64,000 nt of DNA, taken from the NCBI GenBank assembly GCA_005882275.1, contig VBAK01000106.1, forward strand, positions 1-64,000, read 5' to 3'. The stretch comes from Candidatus Segetimicrobium genomatis (GTDB lineage Bacteria; Sysuimicrobiota; Sysuimicrobiia; Sysuimicrobiales; Segetimicrobiaceae). The notes under the pieces are model-generated. The model did no database searches and had not been told where the DNA came from. It was given only the letters and a program-made list of their open reading frames with translations. This document shows positions 41,797 through 54,292 of this stretch, one piece after another (positions within the stretch are counted from its first letter, which is position 1; the number at the start of each line of letters is the position of its first letter). The translations under genes and the position numbers were made by a program.

Positions 41797-42432
41797 TCAA
41801 CGAGACGCCGCGGGAGAGACCGCGAACCCCACGCTCAGCAGCAGGAGCTGGGTGAGGGGCGCGAGCACCTCTTCGAGCGGATCCGGCTTTCCGGTGTTGA
41901 CCCACCGGAGGACCACTTCGCTGATCGCGCCGATCCACACGTATGCCGCCGTCTCGGTGTCCTGCGCGGCAATCTTGCTGTCCTCCACCGCGCGGTCGAG
42001 ATACCCCCGCAGCACTTCGACCAGCATCGCCTTGAGCGCGATCCGCCTCCCCTGAAACTCCGCCCCGACCGACGGCCAGTCGACGAGCACGATCTTGGCA
42101 AGATCCCGGTCGGCCTGGAAGATGCGCACCAGCGTCGCCACCGCCGCTTCGACCTGCGCCACCAGGCCGCGGGCCCGCTGAACCGCCCCCTGGATTTCTC
42201 GGGCGAGGGACGACGCAAAGTCCTCGACCAGGGAGAGAAAGATCTGTTCCTTGCTCTCGAAATAGAAGTACACCGCCCCCTTGGAGGTCCCGGAGGCTTT
42301 CACGATGTCGTCGACCACGGCGCTGTGAAATCCCTTGGCGGCGAAGACCTGCGCGGCGGATCGGAGGATCTTCCTGCGGGTCTCTTCGCGCTGCAGCTTC
42401 TTGGTTAATCGATCCAAGGTAGTGGTGGCCAT
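41797..42432 (-). CDS. TetR-family transcriptional regulator
   Basis: 211 aa. HTH: RRKILRSAAQVFAAKGFHSAVVDDIVKASGTSKGAVYFYFESKEQIF. The C-terminal ligand domain is of the type seen in fatty-acid/acyl-CoA-responsive regulators (FadR-like TetRs), but this is only suggestive. ATG 42432 has GAGG 5 nt upstream; a GTG two codons earlier is possible. Its own promoter and a near-palindromic operator precede it, so autoregulation is likely. Other targets are not evident. Confidence 0.92.
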   Translation of the reverse strand: MATTTLDRLTKKLQREETRRKILRSAAQVFAAKGFHSAVVDDIVKASGTSKGAVYFYFESKEQIFLSLVEDFASSLAREIQGAVQRARGLVAQVEAAVATLVRIFQADRDLAKIVLVDWPSVGAEFQGRRIALKAMLVEVLRGYLDRAVEDSKIAAQDTETAAYVWIGAISEVVLRWVNTGKPDPLEEVLAPLTQLLLLSVGFAVSPAASR

Positions 42433-42448
42433 TGTCACCTCTCACCTC

Positions 42449-42466
42449 AGACTGACCGGTCGGTCT
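42449..42466. promoter_or_regulatory. TetR-type operator
   Basis: AGACTGACCGGTCGGTCT is an 18-bp near-perfect palindrome (one mismatched pair). It is centred on ACCGGT, like operators of FadR/TetR-type regulators. It lies just downstream of the -10 at the predicted start of transcription, the right place for self-repression. Confidence 0.8.
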
Positions 42467-42475
42467 ACCCTGCGC

Positions 42476-42504
42476 ATTGTACAGCGGCCAGGCAACGTTG
42501 TCAA
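42476..42504 (-). promoter_or_regulatory. Promoter of the TetR gene
   Basis: Minus strand TTGACA (42504-42499), 17 nt, TACAAT (42481-42476). The -35 abuts the stop of the zincin gene, so the TetR gene is transcribed on its own. Confidence 0.82.
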
Positions 42505-42506
42505 AT

Positions 42507-42878
42507 TCACCCGTCATCGGGGCCGTTCTCTTCCCAGGCTTCCATCTGGTCATCGGTCAACCCGAAGTGGTGCCCGACCTCATGGATCACGGTCTTGCGA
42601 ATCTCGTCGATGATCTCGGCGTCGGTCCGGCACACCGCTTCGATGTTGTCCTGGTAGATCACGATCACCTCCGGGAGCTCGTACGGAGCCATGGGCGACT
42701 GCTCCATCTCGCTCGCTCCCTGGTACAACCCGAGGATGTCGGCGCCGAGATCGCGGGCCACCTCGCGGGACGGACGGGGTTCCACCATGACGGCGATGTT
42801 CGTGAGCCGCCGGGCGAACTGCGGCGGGAGCGTGTCCAGCGCCTGAGCGACGAGGCGCTCGAATCGGGCTCTCTGCAC
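42507..42878 (-). CDS. Zincin-like metallopeptidase family protein
   Basis: 123 aa. HEVGHHFGL gives the HExxHxxG zinc motif; PEVIVIYQDNIEA precedes it. Small single-domain minigluzincin-like family with no signal peptide. The biological substrate is not known. It is 6 bp after the Nfu-N gene. Confidence 0.88.
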   Translation of the reverse strand: MQRARFERLVAQALDTLPPQFARRLTNIAVMVEPRPSREVARDLGADILGLYQGASEMEQSPMAPYELPEVIVIYQDNIEAVCRTDAEIIDEIRKTVIHEVGHHFGLTDDQMEAWEENGPDDG

Positions 42879-42884
42879 CGGGCA

Positions 42885-43166
42885 TCACGCCGCAGGTCCG
42901 AGGTGCTGCCGGATCAGTGTTTCCGCGCTCGCGACCACGCCCTCCCAGGCCACCCCGGCCTCGCGCGTCACCGTGATGAAATCATTCAGGAAGAAGACCT
43001 GGCGCACGCCGGGGATGCCGAGCAGGTCACGGGCCAGCGGGGACGTCGCGGTGCTCGGATCGGTAAACGTCTGGCTGCGTCCCTCCGTCATCCGCCGGTT
43101 GACCACGAACTTGAGGGCGTTTTCGTTCGGGGTCGGTTGAACGGTCACCCGAAGCGGGTCTGGCAC
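42885..43166 (-). CDS. Nfu N-terminal-domain (scaffold Nfu/NifU-N) protein
   Basis: 93 aa. QPTPNENALKFVVN, TATSPLARDLLGIPGVRQVFFLNDFITVT is the Nfu_N pattern. It lacks the CxxC C-domain, so it is the isolated N-domain form. The separate Nfu C-domain protein at 5111-5380 could complement it. GTG 43166 has GGGAGGGG 7 nt upstream. It overlaps the 3' end of the PASTA gene by 140 nt in another frame. Confidence 0.85.
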   Translation of the reverse strand: MPDPLRVTVQPTPNENALKFVVNRRMTEGRSQTFTDPSTATSPLARDLLGIPGVRQVFFLNDFITVTREAGVAWEGVVASAETLIRQHLGPAA

Positions 43167-43899
43167 GACAACACCCCTCCCGGTCTGTCGGAGTTGGGGC
43201 CGCCCCCGCTCGTCCCGGCTGGATCGAGGCGGCGATCTGCGGGCGCGCCGGGGGCGCATCCGGCGGGATCGGGGACGCCGGCGCGGACGGTCCGGCCCAC
43301 GCCGCAGGTCCGGCCGGTGCATCCGGTCCCGTGCTCACCATCACATCCACCGGGCCGCCGGCGGCCACCTGTCTTCCCGGAGGCACGAACTGCTCGAGCA
43401 CGGTGCCCGGCGCCGTGTCGTCGTTCAGGTAATAGACGCGCCCCAGCCGGAGGCCGGTCGCCTCCAGCTGCTGGGCCGCCTTGTGCACCGGCATGTGCCG
43501 CAGCGCCGGGACAACGCCGGAGCCCTGGCTGATCGTCAGTTGAATGACCGAGCGCGCGAAGAGCAGACGGCCGGGCGCGGGATCCTGGGCCAGGATCACC
43601 CCAACGGGCGCGTGGGGATCCTGACGGAACCCGGCGACGATCACCCCAAAGTGCAGAGGCACGACCACCTCGGCCGCCGAGTCCACCGTCCGGCCCAGAA
43701 GGCTCGGCAGGAGATGGGCTTCCCCCCATCCGGCGCGCTGAGCGGCGACCGCCAGCGTGCCCAGCCACACCGCGCACGCCGCCAGGATCACCGTCCCCAT
43801 CAGGACCCGCTTCGAGGGCCGGGGAACGGCCGCCCCGTCCTCCTGCGGCTCCGCCGGCCGATCACGTCCAACCATAGAAGAACAGCCCCGATGCCGCAT
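43027..43899 (-). CDS. PASTA-domain protein with one transmembrane helix
   Basis: 290 aa. A cytoplasmic ~35 residues, a TM helix (LMGTVILAACAVWLGTLAVA), then one degenerate and two better PASTA repeats (VIVAGFRQDPHAPVGVILAQDPAPG and TGLRLGRVYYLNDDTAPGTVLEQ). A Pro/Ala tail follows. PASTA domains bind peptidoglycan or muropeptides; no kinase or transpeptidase domain is attached. ATG 43899 follows AAGGGGG. The last ~47 codons overlap the Nfu-N gene and look non-conserved, so the true 3' end may be earlier or altered by a frameshift. Confidence 0.75.
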   Translation of the reverse strand: MRHRGCSSMVGRDRPAEPQEDGAAVPRPSKRVLMGTVILAACAVWLGTLAVAAQRAGWGEAHLLPSLLGRTVDSAAEVVVPLHFGVIVAGFRQDPHAPVGVILAQDPAPGRLLFARSVIQLTISQGSGVVPALRHMPVHKAAQQLEATGLRLGRVYYLNDDTAPGTVLEQFVPPGRQVAAGGPVDVMVSTGPDAPAGPAAWAGPSAPASPIPPDAPPARPQIAASIQPGRAGAAPTPTDREGCCRARPASGDRSTDPERKRPQVRGQPADDGGTQPDVYRSEHRDVPAGP

Positions 43900-43984
43900 C
43901 CTGCCCCCTTCCGCGGCATGCCCCCCCGGGCAGCGCACGTCCATGCGGATAATGCTCCGGCGGCGCGATCCTCCCCTGCTCTCG

Positions 43985-44887
43985 CTAGTGAAGCCGCTGG
44001 CTGGTCGAGAGCCCGGGCAGCTCCGTGGTCCACGAAGCGCGGCGGGCAAACGTGATGATGGCAGGGAGGTAGGCGCGGATCTGCGAGATCACGCGCTCGG
44101 GCACCATCGCGGCGCTGCCGCTGAGCAGCGTCCACCGGGTCTCCACCATGGCCGCGAGGTGCAGCGCGAGTTCCATCGGGATGATCCCGATGTCGGCGAG
44201 GGGCAAGAACACTTCCCATCGCCGGCTGGGACGCGGGATGCTGAACGTCGTGAGCATCGCCTTCGCGATCCCGGTGGTGGCTCCGCTCGCGTTCCCGAAG
44301 ACGCCGATGATCTGGGTGACCCGCTCGGCATCCTGGGCCACGGCCTCAACGTCCCGCGTGAACATTTCGATGATGGGCACGGAGGTGAGCACCCGGCCGA
44401 AGCGCCAGCCGATCCGGACCGGATCGAGGGGCCGCGAGAACTGCGCCATGGTAGGCACCGGATCCCCCGCGGCGGGGAGCCCGAAGGTCCGGGCCTGCAT
44501 GATCGATTCGTGCGCCTCCTCCAGCAACCGCGGCCGTTCCTGTTCCAGGCGCTCGGCCATGCGCCGCACAAACCCTTCGCGCTCCGCCGGGTCGTTGTCC
44601 GCGACCAGCCGGCCCCAGGTGACCACCTCGTGGATGACCGGGAGGATGTGGGCGTTCAACGCAAACGGCATGAGGATCCCAGGAGATTCTCCGAGCGGGT
44701 TGCTGCTCGTCAGCCCCTCGAGATACTCCGCGACCGCCTCGGGGGTCATCGTGTTGCGAAAGAGGAGCCCGATCTCGATGTCGGAGTCCGGCCACGTGCG
44801 ATCCGTTGCCGGCTGGCCGTACAGGTAGGCCGCGGCCACCTCTTCTTCGCCGCTGAAAAACGCCCCCAGATGCTCGAACGCCGTCAT
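43985..44887 (-). CDS. Single-chain MNT-nucleotidyltransferase/HepT-like protein with degenerate active sites
   Basis: 300 aa. Residues 15-120 follow the minimal nucleotidyltransferase (MntA) pattern. YLYG24-Q25-x10-D36-x-E38 has the exact spacing of GSx10DxD but with Ser to Gln and the second Asp to Glu. HEVVTWGRLVADNDPAEREGF is typical of MntA. Residues 150-285 are all-helical and HepT-like; the RNase motif Rx4HxY appears as R251-x4-S256-x-S258. ATG 44887 follows GGGG. A role as an inactive or regulatory toxin-antitoxin-derived protein is an inference. Confidence 0.55.
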   Translation of the reverse strand: MTAFEHLGAFFSGEEEVAAAYLYGQPATDRTWPDSDIEIGLLFRNTMTPEAVAEYLEGLTSSNPLGESPGILMPFALNAHILPVIHEVVTWGRLVADNDPAEREGFVRRMAERLEQERPRLLEEAHESIMQARTFGLPAAGDPVPTMAQFSRPLDPVRIGWRFGRVLTSVPIIEMFTRDVEAVAQDAERVTQIIGVFGNASGATTGIAKAMLTTFSIPRPSRRWEVFLPLADIGIIPMELALHLAAMVETRWTLLSGSAAMVPERVISQIRAYLPAIITFARRASWTTELPGLSTSQRLH

Positions 44888-44922
44888 CCCCGCTGCGCCC
44901 CCGGCTATTGCCCCGACTATTG

Positions 44923-44931
44923 ATTCTAGCA
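44923..44931 (-). promoter_or_regulatory. Extended -10 upstream of the MNT-HepT-like gene
   Basis: TGC-TAGAAT on the minus strand (44931-44923). No -35 is recognisable. It lies in the 75-bp gap after gltB. Confidence 0.45.
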
Positions 44932-44962
44932 CAGGGCGGCGCCGGCGATCGGCCCGGGCGCC

Positions 44963-49492
<4,530 letters not shown>

Positions 49493-49576
49493 GGGCGACC
49501 CTCCTCGTTCTCCGGCGCGGTGCGCGGCGGGCCGCGCCGCCTCCTGCCCCCCGCCTTGCGCCCCGACTGCCTATGC

Positions 49577-49628
49577 AAAAAGCCCGAGGGAGCGATCCTC
49601 TGAGTGAGAGGAACCTCTCCCTCGGGCT
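49577..49628 (-). terminator. Riboswitch-controlled intrinsic terminator before gltB
   Basis: AGCCCGAGGGAG (49628-49617) pairs perfectly with CTCCCTCGGGCT (49592-49581), followed by five U (49581-49577). The 5' arm is also the 3' strand of the ykkC-type aptamer, so aptamer folding and terminator folding exclude each other. Ligand binding should therefore turn gltB on. Confidence 0.88.
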
Positions 49629-49720
49629 TTTATCCCGAAGGTGTGGCGCCGCGTGGGCTGCCCGTGCCGCTCGGTCCTGACCGGCCGCTCGTGGAGGCCG
49701 CGGAACCCTAGGCACGCTCC
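49605..49720 (-). ncRNA. ykkC-family riboswitch, probably subtype 2 (ppGpp or PRPP-like), upstream of gltB
   Basis: In transcript order: CGTGC then CTAGGGTTCCG (49711-49701); hairpin CGGCC/GGCCG; GGACCGAGCGGCACG (P1 closes CGTGCC with GGCACG, 49716-49711 with 49668-49663); then ACACC and GGGATAAAAGCCCGAGG (about 49635-49618). These are the conserved words of ykkC RNAs in the right order. The CCGAGCGGCAC form, with P1 closing directly, fits subtype 2 better than the guanidine class, whose word is CCGAGAG. Known ppGpp-class members control amino-acid biosynthesis, including glutamate synthase, which fits gltB. Subtype was judged by eye. Confidence 0.82.
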
Positions 49721-49837
49721 CTCTCGCGCCTGACGGCGGAATCGGGACTCAGCGATGCCGCTGATCCGCGTTCTACACGACCGCCGCCGGCCGAAAGTAT
49801 GGACCCGGACTCCATCTGCCGATCCGGATATTAGGAA

Positions 49838-49867
49838 ATTACTATCAAAAGACGAACAGGTTGTCAA
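49838..49867 (-). promoter_or_regulatory. Promoter of the gltB leader
   Basis: Minus strand TTGACA (49867-49862), then a TAGTAAT box (49844-49838) at 17-18 nt. Start near 49830 gives a leader of about 340 nt containing the riboswitch. The surrounding 120 bp are notably AT-rich for this genome. Confidence 0.68.
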
Positions 49868-49991
49868 GAAAACCGGTAATTGTTCGGATTCTCCGCCGCC
49901 CAAATCATCCCCGCTCGCATTCGAGCATAATATCGGCCGGTCGTTTGGTGCAATTCGGAAAATCCCGGACCGCGGGTAGGGGACGCTCGCC

Positions 49992-51152
49992 TCATCCCCG
50001 GGCGCCGCGCCGGAAGGCCACCTCGCCGGAGACCAGCGTGAGGGCCACGTCTCCCTCTCGATCCAGCACGACGAGATCGGCATCGCAGCCCGCGGCGATC
50101 CGGCCCTTGCGGCTGAGGCCGAGCAGGCGCGCCGGCACGAGGGTCGCGCACTGGACCGCCTCCCGCAGCCCCACCGACGCCGCGCGCGCGAAGTTGTGGA
50201 CGCCCCGGATCATCGCCAGCACGCTGCCCGCCAGGGTGCCGTCGGCCAGACGCGCCACCCCGTCCCGGACGTCGACGCTCTGAGCCCCGAGCGTAAAGCT
50301 CCCCCGCCCCATCCCGGCGGCCGAGATGGCGTCGGTCACCAGGGCCACGCGAATCGGTCCCGCCACGCGCGCGATGAGTTGAATCGCGGCGGGGTGGAGG
50401 TGGACGAAGTCGGCGATGACCCCGAGCGTCAGCGTGGGGGTCAGCAGCGCGGCCCCCGCCGCGCCGGGCTCGCGGTGGTGGAACCCCCGCATCGCATTGA
50501 ACACGTGCGTGACCATGCGGGCCCCCCAGGCCGCGGCGGCCGCCACCTCGTCGGCCGTGGCATCGGTGTGCCCGATCGAGACGATGACATGCTCGGCGGC
50601 CAGCCGGCGGACGACGGCCTCGGCGCCTTCGAGTTCGGGAGCGAGCGTGACCATCCGCAAGAGCCCGCCGGCGCGGCGGTGGGTCTCCTCGATCTCAGAA
50701 ACCGACGGGTGACGGAGGTCCTGGGCGCGGTGGGCGCCGCGGCGCAGCGGATTCAGGTACGGCCCCTCCAGATGGACGCCCAGGATCTGGGGCAACGGCC
50801 GGCGCCGCGCCGCCGCGGCGCCGGCGCAGGCCGCGGCCCGGCGCATCTCCTCGAGCGGGGCGCTGACGATGGTCGGCAGGTACGCGGTCACGCCGGTGGC
50901 GGCAAGATACCGGCCCAGGATCTCGTAGCCCTCGGGGCCGCACCGAAGACAGTCCACGCCGGCGCCCCCATTGACCTGCAGGTCGATCAGGCCGGGAATC
51001 AGCGTGCCGTCTGGAAAGGCCGCGGCCGGACCGGGGGCGTCCGGCGCCGGGGTCCCGGCCGCGACCCGGACGATCCGGCCCTCCTCGACCACGACGTATC
51101 CGGGGCTGAGATCGCGATCGGGGGCGAGCACGGTGCCGGCGGACACGATCAT
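49992..51152 (-). CDS. nagA: N-acetylglucosamine-6-phosphate deacetylase
   Basis: 386 aa amidohydrolase. PGLIDLQVNGGAGVD, GVHLEGPYLNPLRRGAH, SIGHTDA (metal His), THVFNAMRGFHHREPG and the catalytic Asp in LVTDAISAAGM. Converts GlcNAc-6-P to GlcN-6-P and acetate. It is divergent from the murein-salvage genes that generate its substrate. ATG 51152 lacks a strong ribosome site. Confidence 0.95.
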   Translation of the reverse strand: MIVSAGTVLAPDRDLSPGYVVVEEGRIVRVAAGTPAPDAPGPAAAFPDGTLIPGLIDLQVNGGAGVDCLRCGPEGYEILGRYLAATGVTAYLPTIVSAPLEEMRRAAACAGAAAARRRPLPQILGVHLEGPYLNPLRRGAHRAQDLRHPSVSEIEETHRRAGGLLRMVTLAPELEGAEAVVRRLAAEHVIVSIGHTDATADEVAAAAAWGARMVTHVFNAMRGFHHREPGAAGAALLTPTLTLGVIADFVHLHPAAIQLIARVAGPIRVALVTDAISAAGMGRGSFTLGAQSVDVRDGVARLADGTLAGSVLAMIRGVHNFARAASVGLREAVQCATLVPARLLGLSRKGRIAAGCDADLVVLDREGDVALTLVSGEVAFRRGARG

Positions 51153-51261
51153 GGAGGCGTTGCTTTCGGCCCACGCGTTCCACCTCCTGCGTTCGACGAC
51201 CGCCGCGCGGCGCGATCCCATCGCGGATGTGGAAGGCCCGCGGCGGCGGTCCGGAGAATAC

Positions 51262-51750
51262 GTGCCTGTGACGATCCGGCCGTTGGTCGAGGCCGACGTG
51301 GACGCCTGCGCCGCCATCATGCTCGCAACCCCGCTGCTGGCGCGCTATGGGGTCACGACGGCGGCGGCCGCGCGGGGCGCGCTCGCCGACGTGTTCGCAG
51401 GCCCGTGCCGGGGCCTGGTCGCGGAGGAGGCCGGCCGCATCATCGGGTTCGCCGTCTACAGCGTCCGGGGAACGTTCGCGCACAGCGGGTACGTGCGCAC
51501 CATCGCGGTCGCGCCGGACGCGCAGCACCGGGGTGCCGGCCGCCGGCTGATGGACGCCGTGGAAGCGGCCATCTTCGATCACGGACCGAACGTGTTTCTG
51601 CTCACCTCGGCCTGGAACGCGGAGGCGCAGCGATTCTACGAGCGCCGCGGGTACCGGCGGATCGGCGAGATCCCCGACTACGTGCGCAGCGGCATCACGG
51701 AGGTCCTGTACCGCAAAACGCTCGGCCCGATCCAGGGAACGGGCGCATAG
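51262..51750 (+). CDS. GNAT-family N-acetyltransferase
   Basis: 162 aa. IRPLVEADVDACAAI at the start, acetyl-CoA loop VAPDAQHRGAGRRLMDAVE, then NAEAQRFYERRGYRRIGEI. RimI/YpeA-like type. GTG 51262 has GGAG 5 nt upstream. It is 10 bp before the transporter binding protein, so it is the first gene of the salvage operon. The acceptor (amino sugar or protein N-terminus) is unknown. Confidence 0.88.
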   Translation: MPVTIRPLVEADVDACAAIMLATPLLARYGVTTAAAARGALADVFAGPCRGLVAEEAGRIIGFAVYSVRGTFAHSGYVRTIAVAPDAQHRGAGRRLMDAVEAAIFDHGPNVFLLTSAWNAEAQRFYERRGYRRIGEIPDYVRSGITEVLYRKTLGPIQGTGA

Positions 51751-51760
51751 GGGGTGCTCG

Positions 51761-53296
51761 ATGCCATCGAGGCGGTGTCTGGCTCTTGGACTGGCGCTGG
51801 CGCTCGCGGCCGGACCGGCCGCGGGTTCCTTCGCGCCGAGGACGCAGGCGGCCGGCGCCAGGGCGACGCTGACGCTCGGCGTCGATCAAGAGATCGTCGG
51901 CCTGGATCCCAACAAGGTCACCGCCTTCTCCTCGTTCCGGCGGGTCGACCTCCTGTACAACAAGCTGGTCACCTACGACGCCGACCTGCGCGTGGTCGGG
52001 GACCTGGCGGAGTCCTGGGACACCCCCGACGCCCGGACCTACGTCTTCCACCTCCGCAGGGGCGTGCTGTTCCATGACGGCGAGGAGATGACCGCCGACG
52101 ACGTCGTCTTCACGATCGAGCGGATCCTCGACCCCAAGACCGCCTCGCCCGGCCGGTCCTACCTGGATCCCGTGGACACCGTCACGGCGGCGGATCGCTA
52201 CACGGTCCGCCTCCACCTCAAATACCCGCTGGCCTCGATCTTTTCCGGGCTGGCGTCCGGGAACGCCGCGATCGTCGAGAAGGCCGCGGTCCTCCGCGCC
52301 GGCGACCTCCAGAAGACCGAGGCCGGCACCGGACCGTTCACGCTGGCCGAATGGGTGCCCGACAACTTCATGCGCCTGACCAGGAACCCCCGCTACTTCA
52401 AGCGGGGGCTGCCGAAAGTGGACGAGGTGGTGTTCCGCATCATCCCCGAACAGGCCTCGCTGCTGGCCGGCGTCCGGACGCGGAGCGTCGATCTGGCCAC
52501 GATCTCGGACGGCAGCGTCGTCAAACAGGCGCAGGGCGACCGCGGGCTCGTCGTCGCGCAGATGCCCGGCCTCAACCTCCGCATCTTCTCGTTCAACACG
52601 ACCCGCGCGCCGTTCACGGACGCGCGGGTGCGGGACGCGATCGCCTACGCCATCGACCGCGACGCGGTCGTCAAGGCCGCGGAGTTCGGGCTCGGCGTGG
52701 TCAGCGGCCCGGTGCCGGCGCCGGCGAAGCTCTGGGCGCTCCCGGTGGGCGCGTTTCCCGAGTATCATCCGAACCCGGCGAAGGCCCGGCAGCTGCTCCA
52801 GGACGCGGGCGCCGCCGGGGCCGCGTTCAAGATCGTCGCGTCGCCGACCTACGAGGGCGGGCTGGCGGTGGCCGAGGTGATCCAGAACCAGCTGCGCGGC
52901 GTGGGGCTCGCCCCCACCATCGAGAACATCGAGTGGGGGACCTACATCAACCGCTGGGTCAAGCGCGACTTCGACACGATGATCGAGCTCCGCGGCGGCG
53001 ATCCCGACCCGGACCGGTTCCTGTACCGGACGTTCTACAGCACCGGCGCGGTGAACAACTTCCTCTTCAAGGACGCCGCGGTGGACAGGCTGCTCGACCG
53101 CGGCCGCGTGCACGTGGCGGCCGCCGAGCGCAGGCCGATCTACGACGACCTCCAGCGCGCCCTCGTCGAGAAGGCGCCGGCGGTCTTCCTGTACGCCCCC
53201 TACGAGTCGGCGGTCCTGCAGCCGTACGTCAAGGGGTTTCGCCTGATCCCGACCGGGGCGCTCACCTACCTGGAACAGACCTCGATCGAGCGATGA
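51761..53296 (+). CDS. ABC transporter substrate-binding protein, peptide (family 5) type
   Basis: 511 aa. Signal peptide (LALGLALALAAGPAAG), then an SBP_bac_5 domain: VGDLAESWDTPDARTYVFHLRRGVLFHDGEEMTADDVV, GTGPFTLAEWVP, VRDAIAYAIDRDAVV. No lipobox Cys is clear. Context (murQ, anmK) suggests muropeptides or amino-sugar peptides as ligand; this is an inference. Confidence 0.92.
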   Translation: MPSRRCLALGLALALAAGPAAGSFAPRTQAAGARATLTLGVDQEIVGLDPNKVTAFSSFRRVDLLYNKLVTYDADLRVVGDLAESWDTPDARTYVFHLRRGVLFHDGEEMTADDVVFTIERILDPKTASPGRSYLDPVDTVTAADRYTVRLHLKYPLASIFSGLASGNAAIVEKAAVLRAGDLQKTEAGTGPFTLAEWVPDNFMRLTRNPRYFKRGLPKVDEVVFRIIPEQASLLAGVRTRSVDLATISDGSVVKQAQGDRGLVVAQMPGLNLRIFSFNTTRAPFTDARVRDAIAYAIDRDAVVKAAEFGLGVVSGPVPAPAKLWALPVGAFPEYHPNPAKARQLLQDAGAAGAAFKIVASPTYEGGLAVAEVIQNQLRGVGLAPTIENIEWGTYINRWVKRDFDTMIELRGGDPDPDRFLYRTFYSTGAVNNFLFKDAAVDRLLDRGRVHVAAAERRPIYDDLQRALVEKAPAVFLYAPYESAVLQPYVKGFRLIPTGALTYLEQTSIER

Positions 53297-53338
53297 CCGA
53301 CCGCCGGGCCGGGCGCGCTCCCGGCCCGGCCGGGCCGC

Positions 53339-54292
53339 GTGGCCGCGTTCATCCTCGCCCGGCTCCTCACCCTCCTGCCAGTCCTCTGGGGGGTGTCGGT
53401 TGTCGTCTTCCTGCTCATCCACCTGATTCCGGGGAACGCCCTCCAGATGTTCCTCGGCACCCAGGTGGACATGACCCCGGCGCAGATGGATGAGCTCCGG
53501 CGCCTCTTTGGCCTGACCAAGCCGCTCCCGCTCCAGTACGCCGACTGGCTCGGCCGCATCGTCCGGGGAGACTTCGGCGTCTCGCTGCGCACCGGCCGTC
53601 CGGTGCTGCCCGACATCCTCGCCCGGCTGCCGGTGAGCGTGGAGTTGACCCTGCTGGCGCTCGTCTTCGCCCTCGCCCTGGCGCTCCCCATCGGGATCGC
53701 GTCCGCGATCCGGCGGGGGACCGCCGAAGACGCGGCCATCCGGGTGGGGGGACTGATCGGCCTCAGCATCCCCAACTTCTGGCTGGCGACGATGCTGCTG
53801 CTCTTCCTCCCCGGGCGCGTCCTCCCGATCGCCTCGATCGGCGTCTACGTCCGCTTCTTCGCCGACCCCATCGGCAACCTGACGGTGCTGGCCCTCCCGG
53901 CGTTCTCGCTCGGGGTCGTCCTGACCGCGGTGCTCATGCGGTTCGTCCGCTCCTCGCTGCTCGAGGTCCTCGGGCAGGACTACGTCCGGACGGCGCGGGC
54001 GAAAGGGCTGCGGGAACGCCTGGTGATCGACCGGCACGCGCTGCGCAACGCGCTGATCCCGGTGATCACCGTGGTCGGCTTTCAGGCCGGGTATCTCCTC
54101 GGCGGCACGGTCGTGATCGAGGAGGTGTTTGCACTGCCGGGCATGGGCCGGCTGGCGCTCAACGCGATCGCCCAGCGGGACTATCCGGTGGTGCAGGGCG
54201 TGGTCCTCGTCATCGCCATGCTGTTCGTGCTGACCAATATCGCGGTGGACGTGCTGTACGCGTACGTGGATCCGCGGGTGCGGTACCGATGA
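53339..54292 (+). CDS. ABC transporter permease, DppB type
   Basis: 317 aa, six TM segments. N-terminal LARLLTLLPVLWGVSVVVFLLIHLIPGN; EAA loop GQDYVRTARAKGLRERLVIDRHALRNALIPV. GTG start. It ends by overlapping the DppC-type gene (ATGA). No ATPase gene is in the operon. Confidence 0.94.
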   Translation: MAAFILARLLTLLPVLWGVSVVVFLLIHLIPGNALQMFLGTQVDMTPAQMDELRRLFGLTKPLPLQYADWLGRIVRGDFGVSLRTGRPVLPDILARLPVSVELTLLALVFALALALPIGIASAIRRGTAEDAAIRVGGLIGLSIPNFWLATMLLLFLPGRVLPIASIGVYVRFFADPIGNLTVLALPAFSLGVVLTAVLMRFVRSSLLEVLGQDYVRTARAKGLRERLVIDRHALRNALIPVITVVGFQAGYLLGGTVVIEEVFALPGMGRLALNAIAQRDYPVVQGVVLVIAMLFVLTNIAVDVLYAYVDPRVRYR

